Positions 33,808 through 46,700 of a stretch of DNA of 64,000 bases are shown here, one piece after another. This DNA is from Acinetobacter sp. TR3 (GTDB lineage Bacteria > Pseudomonadota > Gammaproteobacteria > Pseudomonadales > Moraxellaceae), in contig NZ_CP114264.1 in assembly GCF_027105055.1 (NCBI RefSeq), forward strand, positions 1,116,001-1,180,000. The letters are read 5' to 3'. Made by a program: the position numbers and the translations under genes. The notes beneath the pieces are model-generated. The model had not been told where the DNA came from. It did no database searches and was given only the letters and a program-made list of their open reading frames with translations. Every line of letters begins with the position of its first letter. The first letter of the stretch is position 1.

Positions 33808-34545
33808 GGGGCTTAGGAAGTTAAAGAGGGTTGTTACGGAGTATTTTAAGCAAATCAAGGTATAAATTACCATGACGATGATTGAAGCGATATTCCGTTT
33901 CTTTAAGATGCAAATAAAACATCTTCTTGTCAATTCCATTAAATTTACTGAGCCGCTTTTTCGCATAGCCCCAAAAGGATTCTATACCGTTAATATGACG
34001 TTCCCCACAAGCAAATTCATTGTCACCGTGATTTACTCTTAAGTGCTTATCAAAGCCAATATCAACCAAACCATCATACCCCCTCCATCCATCTGTATTG
34101 ATGACTGAATCAAGTTCTATATGCCCACGGATAATGCCTTGTAGCGTCGCTTTTGAGCAATCTGGTACAATTTCCGTGTACACATTTCCATCCCGTTTGA
34201 GCAACCCAAATACAATGGTTTTTCCTGATGCCCCACGACCTCGCTTACCACGAACACGACGAGCACCAAAGTAAGATTCATCCAGTTCAACAATGCCATT
34301 GAAGGGAGATATTTCTTCACATTGGACAGCAATCTTTTTACGCAATTTGATATAAATTGTATTGATGGAGCGAACAGAAATATTGGTAAGTTTAGCAGTA
34401 TCAGATGCAGTAAAATCCATGGCAAAAAAGCGAATGATTTGCCTGAATTTTGCTTCTGCGATTCTTGAACGGGAATAGTATCTATTTTTTGCTTTCATAT
34501 AAGGAAGTTACCATACTTTTTAATATGCTTAACTTCCTAAGCCCC
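33808..34545 (-). mobile_element. IS1595-family (IS1016/ISXO2-like) insertion sequence, 738 bp
   Basis: Terminal inverted repeats GGGGCTTAGGAAGTTAA (33808-33824) and its complement (34529-34545) bound one transposase frame. A 7-bp direct repeat TAATTTA flanks the ends; 8 bp is usual for the family, so one base may have changed. It sits 251 bp upstream of the tpsA start codon. Confidence 0.88.
33821..34498 (-). CDS. IS1595-family transposase
   Basis: The 225-residue protein has the ISXO2-like catalytic domain: VELDESYFGARR with the first aspartate, then VINTDGWRGYDGL with the second, and HINGIESFWGYAKKRLSKFN containing the third acidic position. There is no N-terminal zinc-ribbon, as in the IS1016 subgroup. 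The frame is uninterrupted and spans nearly the entire element, so transposition should be possible. Confidence 0.92.
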   Translation of the reverse strand: MKAKNRYYSRSRIAEAKFRQIIRFFAMDFTASDTAKLTNISVRSINTIYIKLRKKIAVQCEEISPFNGIVELDESYFGARRVRGKRGRGASGKTIVFGLLKRDGNVYTEIVPDCSKATLQGIIRGHIELDSVINTDGWRGYDGLVDIGFDKHLRVNHGDNEFACGERHINGIESFWGYAKKRLSKFNGIDKKMFYLHLKETEYRFNHRHGNLYLDLLKILRNNPL

Positions 34546-34796
34546 TAATTTAAAAATAATATGGTTTTAAAATAAATATAAATATTGTATCTTTGTGCTG
34601 ATTTTATATGTTTTGGTATTTGTTATTTTTAAATGTGCTTATTATTTAAAAATAATGTGCTTTTATTATCTTTGTTTTATCTAAAATGATATCAAAGACA
34701 CATAAATTATTTTTTTTGCGTCCATTTTGTTGAAAATTAAAATGAAATGGAAATTTAAAATTGAGCGCTGATATTTAGTTCTGGGGTAGCGTAGAG
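34546..34796. promoter_or_regulatory. Leader and promoter region of the two-partner secretion locus
   Basis: A very AT-rich stretch between the IS1595 element and the tpsA start, containing the repeated element TTTAAAAATAATRTG. AGCGTAGAG just before the ATG at 34797 can serve as ribosome site. No certain promoter is identified. The native upstream DNA was split off by the two insertions. Confidence 0.4.
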
Positions 34797-37700
34797 ATGA
34801 ATAAAGTCTATAAGACAGTATGGAATAAGAGTCTAGGTTGTTGGCAGGTGACTTCGGAATTAACACGAAGTCATTCGCGAGGCGGTCAGAGTTCAACGGT
34901 GACAGGGCATGTTAAAGAGACAAAAACTTGGTTTCAGACCCTACGTTTATCTTTATTAAGTTTAGCGCTGCTACCGATCTCGCTTTGGGCAGGAGTATCT
35001 GATGTACAATTGCCAACAGGTGGTAATGTCACAGTTGGCTCGGCACAAGTAAGTCAAAATAATAATACGTTAAATGTCCATCAAAATAGTCAGAACGTAG
35101 GTATCCAATGGGATACGTTTAACATTGGACAAAATGCGACGGTCAATTTCTATCAGCCAAATACTTCTTCGATTGCAGTAAATCGTGTTTTGGATAGTAA
35201 CGCCAGTCAAATTATGGGGAAACTGAATGCCAACGGGCAAGTTTTTTTATTGAATCCGAATGGTGTGATTTTTTCTAAAACGGCACAAGTCAATGTCGGT
35301 GGGATTGTTGCATCAACACTGAATGTCACAGATAGTGATATTATCAGTGGAAACTTTACCCTTAAAAATCAATCTAATGCTGCCAGTGTTGAGAACTATG
35401 GTTCAGTTATTGCCAATGGTGGTGTCGTTGCATTTATTGCACCAACTGTCATCAATGATGGGCAGATTCAGGCACATAATGGTGTGATCCATTTAACCGC
35501 AGCAGATCAAGTCACTTTAAAATTACAAGATGGTCAACTGACTGAATACAAAGTTGAAATTGGGACGTTGCAAGGTCTGATTGATAACCGTGGCGCGATT
35601 CTTGCCAATAACGGTGCAATTTATTTAACTGCAAAAGCCAAAGATAGCTTAAGCAAAGCCGTGGTGAATCATAGCGGTATTATTGAAGCCAATCGTTTGA
35701 GTCAAAATGCCAAAGGTGAAATTGTTTTGGTTGCGGATATGCAACAAGGTACAACCAATGTCAGTGGTGTTTTAAAATCAGAAGGTCATAATGGTCATGC
35801 GGGTGGTTTCATTGAAACCAGTGCAGCGCAGGTGAAAATTGCCGATAGCACACACGTTTCGACTTTATCTGATGGCGGTAAAACAGGAACGTGGCTGATC
35901 GACCCAACTGATTTTAGTATCAATGCTGGCTCGGCTGCTCAAACGGGTAGTGGTATTGGTGCAACGACATTACAAAATAATTTGAACAGCACCTCCGTCA
36001 TTTTAGAAACACAAAATGCTGGGTCAGAAAAGGGTGATATCAATGTTAATGCGGCAGTTACATGGAATAAAGACACCACACTGACACTAAAAGCACATAA
36101 CGATATTAATGTGAATGCCAGTATTACGGCACAAAACCAAGATGGTAAAGTGGTGTTGTTATATGGGCAAAATGGCAGTGAAAGTGCCAATTATTATATT
36201 AAAAATGGCGCGAAGATAAATTTAAAAGCGGGGCAAAATTTTAGCACGCAAAAAGGTACGGATGTCAGCAAACGTATTGATTATAAGGTTGTGACTGATT
36301 TACAGGCTTTACAAAATATCAATAATGCACTGGCAGGTAATTACGTACTTGGAACAGATATTGATGCCACGGTGACCAAAGATTGGGGTGTTGGAGACGA
36401 AAAAGGTTTTAATCCACTCGGTAATGAGTTTGATTATTTTACAGGACGTTTTGATGGCTTAGGGCATACAGTGAGCCATCTCACGATCAATCGCCCCTAT
36501 AGTTATGACGTTGGATTGTTTGGGCATATTGATGGTGCTGTCATTCGTAACGTCGGTTTGGTTGGTGGTTCAGTCATTGGTGACAGTTTTGTCGGCGGTT
36601 TAGTCGGGCAAAGTGGTCATCAAAGTTTAGTTGAGAATGTATTTAATACGGGATCTGTTCAAGGCTATGGGACTGTTGGTGGTCTAGTCGGAGGAAATTT
36701 TGATGGCAGTACCATTAAAAATTCTTATGCGACGGGGAATGTCACTGGCGCACAAAACTCAACTTATATCGGTGGTTTAGTTGGGGGGAATGATGGCGCA
36801 GTTATCGAGAATGTCTATGCTTCTGGAAATGTGAATGGTACTGATATTGTTGGTGGTCTGGTTGGAGATAATAATCATGGCGGTACAATCAATAATGCCT
36901 ATGCAACAGGAGCTGTCACTGGCGAACAAAATGTTGGTGGTTTAGTTGGAAATAACTATTATGACGCCGAGGTTAAAAATGCTTATGCGACTGGAGCGGT
37001 TACAGGTACTGATCGTGTCGGTGGTTTGGTTGGAGAAAACCTTGCTGCAAAGATTGAAAATACCTATGCACTTGGAAAAGTGACAGGGGCGACAACAGTC
37101 GGTGGTTTACTCGGTAAAAATGTTCAGGGTGTAGTAAGTAATAGTTATTGGGATAAGAATAAAACAGGATTAGATACCAGCTCAGGTAGTGCGAATACCA
37201 GTGGTTTGACCAGCGATGAAATGTTCAATGCGAATAAGTTTATTGGCTTTGATTTTGATAAAATTTGGGCAAATGCTGATAATCAAACCACGCCGTATTT
37301 TAAAGATCATATTGGTCCAAACCAAGTCGTTAACAAACAAGATCAATTGGGCGGTTACTACAGCGTTATCCAAAATCTAAATCAACTACAAAACATAAAT
37401 CAAAACCTTGCAGGTAATTACCTACTGGGTAATGACATTGATGCCAAAAACTCACAATTTTGGGGTGATGCAACTGGTATTGGCTTTAATCCGCTTGGTG
37501 ATAGTAGTCACGCTTTTACAGGTAAATTAGATGGTTTAGGTCATCAAATTTCAGATTTATATATTTCTCGTGAAACCACGGATAACGTTGGCTTATTTGG
37601 CTATATTCAGAACGCCAATCTTAAAAACTTTGGTGTCGTGAATAGCAATATCAAAGGTCAAAACCATGTCGGTGCTGTCGTTGGAAGCAGTACACAGAGT

Positions 37701-40700
37701 TCACAACTTTATAGCATTTATAGTACTGGATCGGTTGTAGGTACGGGTGATGCTGTGGGTGGATTGGTTGGACAGCAACAAGATGGTTCAAAAATAGAAA
37801 GTGCATATTCAACCAGTCAAGTGACAGGTCAGAATCAGGTTGGTGGTCTGGTCGGTACTAATCAAAATGCAATCATTAAAGATACCTATGCAACTGGTGC
37901 TGTCAGTGGATTGAGTAATGTTGCGGGCTTAGTGGGAAGTAACCAAAACCAAGCAACGATCCAAAATGCCTATGCCACTGGGCGTGTTACAGGGAATAGT
38001 CTGGTTGGTGGTTTAGTTGGAAATAATAACAACGCAACCGTGAGTAATGGTCACTGGAATAAAGAGACCACGCTGCAAAATGCCAGCGCAGGGAGTAGTG
38101 CAAGTTCTGGTTTGACCAATGCTGAAATGAAAGATGCATCTAAGTTTACTTTTCTTGATGCTGATAGCACATTGGGGGGGAAACAGACGGCATGGCGTAT
38201 TTATGACGGTCTAAGCGTACCTTTACTACGAAGCTTTTTGACGACTAAAGATTTATCTGTCACGGATAAAACCACAACCTATACAGGTAAAGAGCAACAT
38301 TTTGCGGATGTTTGGGGATTAGACAGCAGCAAATATACTGCCAATGGTCAAACCAGTGGAACGGATGCAGGTCTTTATAAAGCGATTTATTATAGTGATA
38401 ACCAACACGGCTATGATTTTATCGGGAATGAAGGCACTTTAACGATTAATAAAGCCAAAGTTACTATCACTGGAAATAGTGATTCAACAATCTATAACGG
38501 TAAAACTCAATCAATTAACAATCCACATTATACGGTTGATGGATTGGTGAATGGGGAAACTGAGTCATTGCTTGGAAATATCGCGATAACAGGCGCTTCA
38601 GGTAAAGATGCAGGGAATTATACCAACAAGGTAACAGGCGAAAATAGCAGTACCAAAAACTATGACATCGCGTATGTTGATGGCAAGTTTGTCATTAATA
38701 AAAAGAAAGCAACAGTTTACGCACTAGATGAAACACGTGAATATAATGGTTTTAACCAACAAATTAATAGTTTCCGTGCTGATGGCTTAATTGATGGAGA
38801 AACTGAATCTGTTCTCGCAGTAAATGCTGTTGCAACACGTAAAGATGCTGGAAACTATGTACATGCTGTTGCTTATAGTAATGCTGCAAAAGGTGATAAA
38901 AACTACGATCTCACCTTTGTAAATGGCACATATACCATTACTAAAGCCACTGCCACAATTAAAGGAAATAGCTTAGCAACGACCTATAATGGTCAGGTAC
39001 AGAATGTCGCTGGATTTACGATTGCAGGTTTGAAAGGCAATGATGTAAACAATCAAGCAAATATTTTTAGTGGTGTTACTGCTTCTGGTGCGAGCGATCG
39101 AAATGCAGGTAGTTATACCAACACTGTAGCTGGAGCAGCATCCACTACGAACTATAATATCGTATATGAAAATGGTTCACTTAATATTGCCAAGAAACAA
39201 ATTACAGGCGTATTAACAGCTCAAGACAAAGTGTATGACGGTACAACCAATGCGATCATCAATGGTAGCTTGAATGGTTTGATCACGGGTGACCAAGTTA
39301 ATTTGAATGCCCAAGGACAATTTGCGGATAAAAATGCGGGTTCAAATAAGAATGTAAATGTATCAGGCAATTTAAGTGGTACAGATGCAGGTAACTATGA
39401 TCTTGCAGCGAATACATCAGCACAAGCCAACATCAGCAAGAAGCAAGTCACAGGCAGCATCACTGCTCAAGACAAAGTTTATGACGGCACAACTAGTGCG
39501 ATCATCAATGGTAGCTTGAACGGTTTGATCACAGGCGACCAAGTCAACCTGAATGTGGAAGGACAATTTGCGGATAAAAATGCGGGTTCAAATAAGAATG
39601 TAAATGTATCAGGCAATTTAACGGGTACAGATGCAGCCAACTACGATCTTGCAGCGAATACATCAGCACAAGCCAGTATTAGTAAGAAACAAATCATAGG
39701 CAGCATCACCGCTCAAGACAAAGTTTATGACGGCACAACCAGTGCGATCATCAATGGTAGCTTGAACGGTTTAATTACAGGTGACCAAGTCAACCTAAAT
39801 GCGCAAGGACAGTTTACAGATAAGAATGCAGGCTCAAACAAGAATGTAAACGTATCAGGTAATTTAAGTGGTACAGATGCAAGTAACTACGATCTTGCAG
39901 CAAATACATCAGCACAAGCCAGTATTAGTAAGAAACAAATCATAGGCAGCATCACCGCTCAAGACAAAGTTTATGACGGCACAACCAGTGCGATCATCAA
40001 TGGCAGCTTGAATGGTTTAATCACAGGTGACCAAGTCAACCTAAATGCGCAAGGACAGTTTACAGATAAGAATGCAGGCTCAAACAAGAATGTAAACGTA
40101 TCAGGTAATTTAAGTGGTACAGATGCAAGTAACTACGATCTTGCAGCAAATACATCAGCACAAGCCAGTATTAGTAAGAAACAAATCATAGGCAGCATCA
40201 CCGCTCAAGACAAAGTTTATGACGGCACAACTAGTGCGATCATCAATGGCAGCTTGAATGGTTTAATCACAGGTGACCAAGTCAACCTAAATGCGCAAGG
40301 ACAGTTTACAGATAAGAATGCAGGCTCAAACAAGAATGTAAACGTATCAGGTAATTTAAGTGGTACAGATGCAAGTAACTACGATCTTGCAGCAAATACA
40401 TCAGCACAAGCCAACATCAGTAAAAAGCAAATCACAGGCGTATTAACGGCTCAGGATAAAGTTTACGATGGCACAACCAGTGCAATTGTAAACGGTAGTT
40501 TGAATGCAAGTGATGTGATCACTGGCGATCAAGTCAGTGTGGGTACAACAGGACAATTTGTAGATAAGAACGCAGGTCAAAACAAAGTTGTTACAGCTTC
40601 AAGTAGCTTGGTTGGATTGGATGCAGGCAACTACGAACTCACCACCAATGGACAAGTGACTGCGAACATCAGCAAGAAACAAATCACAGGTGTATTGACA

Positions 40701-43700
40701 GCTCAAGATAAAGTTTACGATGGGACGACCAGTGCAATTGTAAATGGTAGCCTGAACGCAGGCGGTGTGATCACTGGCGATCAAGTTAGTGTTGGAACAA
40801 CAGGACAGTTCGTAGATAAGAATGCAGGTCAGAACAAAGTTGTCACAGCTTCAAGTAGCTTGGTTGGATTAGATGCTGGTAACTATGAACTCACCACCAA
40901 TGGACAAGTGACTGCGAACATCAGTAAGAAGCAGATCACAGGCAACATCACCGCTCAAGATAAAGTTTACGATGGCACAACTAGTGCGATTGTGAATGGT
41001 AGCTTGAATGGTTTGATCACAGGCGACCAAGTCAACCTAAATGCGCAAGGGCAATTTGCCGATAAAAATGCAGGCTCAAACAAGAATGTAAATGTATCAG
41101 GCAATCTCAGTGGTACAGATGCAGGCAACTATAGCCTACAAGCGAATAGCCAGACTCAAGCGAATATCAGCAAGAAACAAATTACAGGTGTATTAACTGC
41201 TCAGGATAAAGTCTATGACGGCACAACTAGTGCGATCGTTAATGGTAGCTTGAATGGTTTGATCACAGGTGACCAAGTCAACCTAAACGCGCAAGGACAG
41301 TTTGCTGATAAAAATGCGGGTTCGAATAAAAATGTAAATGTATTAGGTAATTTAAGTGGTACAGATGCAGGTAACTACGATCTTGCAGCAAATACATCAG
41401 CACAAGCCAACATCAGTAAAAAGCAAATCACAGGTGTATTAACGGCTCAGGACAAAGTTTACGACGGTACAACCAATGCAATTGTAAATGGTAGCTTGAA
41501 TGGTTTGATTGCAGGTGACCAAGTCAACCTGAATGCGCAAGGGCAGTTTGCAGATAAAAATGCAGGTTCAAACAAGAATGTAAATGTATCAGGTAATTTA
41601 AGTGGTACAGATTCAGGCAACTATAGCCTACAAGCGAATAGTCAGACTCAAGCCAACATCAGCAAGAAGCAAATTACAGGTGTATTGACTGCTCAGGATA
41701 AAGTTTACGATGGTACAACCAATGCAATTGTAAATGGTAGCTTGAATGGTTTAATCACAGGCGACCAAGTCAACCTAAATGCGCAAGGACAATTTGCAGA
41801 TAAAAATGCAGGTTCAAACAAGAATGTAAATGTATCAGGTAATTTAAGTGGTACAGATGCAAACAACTACGATCTTGCAGCGAATACATCTGCACAAGCC
41901 AATATCAGCAAGAAACAAATTACAGGCGTATTAACAGCTCAGGATAAAGTTTACGATGGCACAACCAATGCAATTGTAAATGGTAGTTTGAATGGTTTGA
42001 TCACAGGTGACCAAGTCAACCTAAATGCGCAAGGACAATTTGCAGATAAAAATGCAGGTTCAAACAAGAATGTAAATGTATCAGGTAATTTAACTGGTAC
42101 AGATGCAGCGAACTATAGCTTACAAGCGAATAGTCAGACTCAAGCCAACATTAGCAAGAAACAAATCACAGGTGTATTAACAGCTCAAGACAAAGTTTAC
42201 GATGGCACAACCAGTGCGATCGTGAATGGCAGCTTGAATGCAAGTGATGTGATTACAGGCGATCAAGTCAGTGTGGGTACAACAGGACAGTTTGTAGATA
42301 AGAACGCAGGTCAAAATAAAGTTGTCACAGCTTCAAGTAGCTTGGTTGGATTGGATGCAGGCAACTATGAACTCACCACCACTGGACAAGTGACGGCTAA
42401 CATCAGTAAGAAACAAATCACGGGCAGCATTACTGCTCAAGATAAAGTTTACGATGGTACAACCAGTGCGATTGTAAGTGGTGCATTAAACGCAGGTAGT
42501 GTCATCACTGGTGATCAAGTCAACCTAAATGCGCAAGGGCAGTTTGCAGATAAGAACGCAGGTCAGAACAAAGTTGTCACAGCTTCAAGTAGCTTGGTTG
42601 GATTGGATGCAGGCAACTATGAACTCACCACCACTGGACAAGTGACTGCCAATATTAGCAAGAAACAAATTACAGGTAGTATCACTGCTCAAGATAAAGT
42701 CTATGATGGTACAACCAGTGCGATCGTAAATGGCAGCTTGAATGGTTTGATTACAGGTGACCAAGTTAACCTAAATGCCCAAGGACAATTTGCAGATAAA
42801 AATGCAGGTTCAAACAAGAATGTAAATGTATCAGGTAATTTAACTGGTACAGATGCAGCGAACTATAGCTTACAAGCGAATAGTCAGACTCAAGCCAACA
42901 TTAGCAAGAAACAAATTACAGGTGTATTGACTGCTCAAGATAAAGTCTATGATGGTACAACCAGTGCAATTGTAAATGGTAGCTTGAATGGTTTGATCAC
43001 AGGTGACCAAGTCAACCTAAATGCGCAAGGGCAGTTTGCAGATAAGAACGCAGGTCAAAATAAAGTTGTCACAGCTTCAAGTAGCTTGGTTGGATTGGAT
43101 GCAGGCAACTATGAACTCACCACCACTGGACAAGTGACTGCCAATATTAGCAAGAAGCAAATTACAGGTAGTATCACTGCTCAAGACAAAGTTTACGATG
43201 GTACAACCAGTGCGATCGTAAATGGCAGCTTGAATGCAAGTGATGTGATCACAGGTGACCAAGTCAACCTAAATGCGCAAGGGCAGTTTGCAGATAAGAA
43301 CGCAGGTCAAAATAAAGTTGTCACAGCTTCAAGTAGCTTGGTTGGATTGGATGCAGGCAACTATGAACTCACCACCACTGGACAAGTGACTGCCAACATC
43401 AGCAAGAAACAAATTACAGGTGTATTGACTGCTCAGGACAAAGTTTACGATGGTACAACCAGTGCAATTGTAAATGGTAGTTTGAACGCAAGTGATGTGA
43501 TTACGGGCGATCAAGTCAGTGTTGGTACAACAGGACAGTTTGTAGATAAGAACGCAGGTCAAAATAAAGTTGTCACAGCTTCAAGTAGCTTGGTTGGATT
43601 GGATGCAGGCAACTATGAACTCACCACCACTGGACAAGTGACGGCTAACATCAGTAAGAAACAAATCACGGGCAGCATTACTGCTCAAGACAAAGTTTAC

Positions 43701-46700
43701 GATGGTACAACCAGTGCGATCGTGAATGGCAGCTTGAATGGTTTGATCACAGGTGACCAAGTCAACCTGAATGCGCAAGGACAGTTTGCGGATAAAAATG
43801 CAGGTTCAAACAAGAATGTAAATGTATCAGGTAATTTAAGTGGTATAGATTCAGGCAACTATAGCCTACAAGCGAATAGTCAGACTCAAGCCAACATTAG
43901 CAAGAAACAAATTACAGGTGTATTAACAGCTCAGGACAAAGTTTACGACGGTACAACCAGTGCGATTGTAAATGGTAGCTTAAATGCAAGTGATGTGATT
44001 ACAGGCGATCAAGTCAGCGTGGGTACAACAGGACAATTTGTCGATAAGAACGCAGGCCAAAACAAAGTTGTCACAGCTTCAAGTAGCTTGGTTGGATTGG
44101 ATGCAGGCAACTATGAACTCACCACCAATGGGCAAGTGACGGCTAACATCAGTAAGAAACAAGTCACAGGCAGCATCACCGCTCAGGACAAAGTTTACGA
44201 TGGTACAACCAATGCGATTGTAAATGGTAGTTTGAATGCAAGTGATGTGATTACAGGCGATCAAGTCAGTGTGGGTACAACAGGACAGTTTGTAGATAAG
44301 AACGCAGGTCAAAATAAAGTTGTCACAGCTTCAAGTAGCTTGGTTGGATTGGATGCAGGCAACTATGAACTCACCGCCACTGGACAAGTGACGGCTAACA
44401 TCAGCAAGAAGCAAATCACAGGTAGTATCACTGCTCAAGACAAAGTCTATGACGGTACAACCAGTGCAATTGTAAATGGTAGCTTGAATGGTTTGATTAC
44501 AGGTGACCAAGTTAACCTGAATGCGCAAGGACAATTTGCAGATAAAAATGCAGGTTCAAACAAGAATGTAAATGTATCAGGTAATTTAAGTGGTATAGAT
44601 TCAGGCAACTATAGCCTACAAGCGAATAGTCAGACTCAAGCGAGTATCAGCAAGAAACAAATCACAGGCAGCATCACCGCTCAAGACAAGGTTTACGATG
44701 GTACGACTAATGCGATTGTAAACGGTAGCTTGAATGGGTTGATTACAGGTGACCAAGTCAACCTAAATGCGCAAGGACAATTTGCAGATAAAAATGCAGG
44801 TTCAAACAAGAATGTAAATGTATCAGGAAACTTAACGGGTACAGATGCAGGTAATTACGATCTTTTAGCCAATACATCCGCACAAGCTAATATCAGTAAA
44901 AAGCAAATCACAGGTAGTATCACTGCTCAAGATAAAGTTTATGACGGTACGACCAGTGCAATTGTGAATGGCAGCTTGAATGGTTTGATTACAGGTGACC
45001 AAGTTAACCTAAATGCCCAAGGACAATTTGCAGATAAAAATGCAGGTTCAAACAAGAATGTAAATGTATCAGGTAATTTAACTGGTACAGATGCAGCGAA
45101 CTATAGCTTACAAGCGAATAGTCAGACTCAAGCCAACATTAGCAAGAAACAAATTACAGGTGTATTGACAGCTCAAGACAAAGTTTACGATGGTACAACC
45201 AATGCAATTGTAAATGGTAGCTTGAATGGTTTAATTTCAGGTGACCAAGTCAAGCTAAATGCGCAAGGACAGTTTGCGGATAAAAATGCAGGTTCAAACA
45301 AGAATGTAAATGTATCAGGTAATTTAAGTGGTACAGATGCAGGCAACTATAGCCTACAAGCGAATAGTCAGACTCAAGCCAACATTAGCAAGAAACAAAT
45401 TACAGGTGTATTAACAGCTCAGGACAAAGTTTACGACGGTACAACCAGTGCGATTGTAAATGGTAGCTTAAATGCAAGTGATGTGATTACAGGCGATCAA
45501 GTCAGCGTGGGTACAACAGGACAATTTGTCGATAAGAACGCAGGCCAAAACAAAGTTGTCACAGCTTCAAGTAGCTTGGTTGGATTGGATGCAGGCAACT
45601 ATGAACTCACCACCAATGGGCAAGTGACGGCTAACATCAGTAAGAAACAAGTCACAGGCAGCATCACCGCTCAGGACAAAGTTTACGATGGTACAACCAA
45701 TGCGATTGTAAATGGTAGTTTGAATGCAAGTGATGTGATTACAGGCGATCAAGTCAGTGTGGGTACAACAGGACAGTTTGTAGATAAGAACGCAGGTCAA
45801 AATAAAGTTGTCACAGCTTCAAGTAGCTTGGTTGGATTGGATGCAGGCAACTATGAACTCACCGCCACTGGACAAGTGACGGCTAACATCAGCAAGAAGC
45901 AAATCACAGGTAGTATCACTGCTCAAGACAAAGTCTATGACGGTACAACCAGTGCAATTGTAAATGGTAGCTTGAATGGTTTAATCACAGGCGACCAAGT
46001 CAACCTAAATGCGCAAGGACAATTTGCAGATAAAAATGCAGGTTCAAACAAGAATGTAAATGTATCAGGTAATCTCAGTGGTACAGATTCAGGCAACTAT
46101 AGCCTACAAGCGAATAGTCAGACTCAAGCGAGTATCAGCAAGAAACAAATTACAGGTGTATTGACAGCTCAGGACAAAGTTTACGATGGTACAACCAGTG
46201 CAATTGTGAATGGTAGTTTGAATGGTTTAATCACAGGTGATCAAGTTAATCTGAATGCTCAAGGGCAATTTGCGGATAAGAACGCGGGTTCAAACAAGAA
46301 TGTAAATGTATCAGGTAATTTAAGTGGTACAGATGCAGGCAACTATAGCCTACAAGCGAATAGTCAGACTCAAGCCAACATTAGCAAGAAACAAATCACA
46401 GGTGTATTGACAGCTCAGGATAAAGTTTACGATGGTACAACCAGTGCAATTGTAAATGGTAGTTTGAATGCAAGTGATGTGATTACAGGCGATCAAGTCA
46501 GTGTGGGTACAACAGGACAGTTTGTAGATAAGAACGCAGGTCAAAATAAAGTTGTCACAGCTTCAAGTAGCTTGGTTGGATTGGATGCAGGCAACTATGA
46601 ACTCACCACCACTGGACAAGTGGCGGCTAACATCAGCAAGAAGCAAATCACAGGCGTATTAACAGCTCAGGACAAAGTTTACGATGGTACAACCAATGCA

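Noticed and set aside
40599..46544. Regular series of 61-77 residue open frames on the minus strand within the repeat array
   Set aside because: They recur with the tpsA repeat period and are antisense shadows of the repeated coding sequence.
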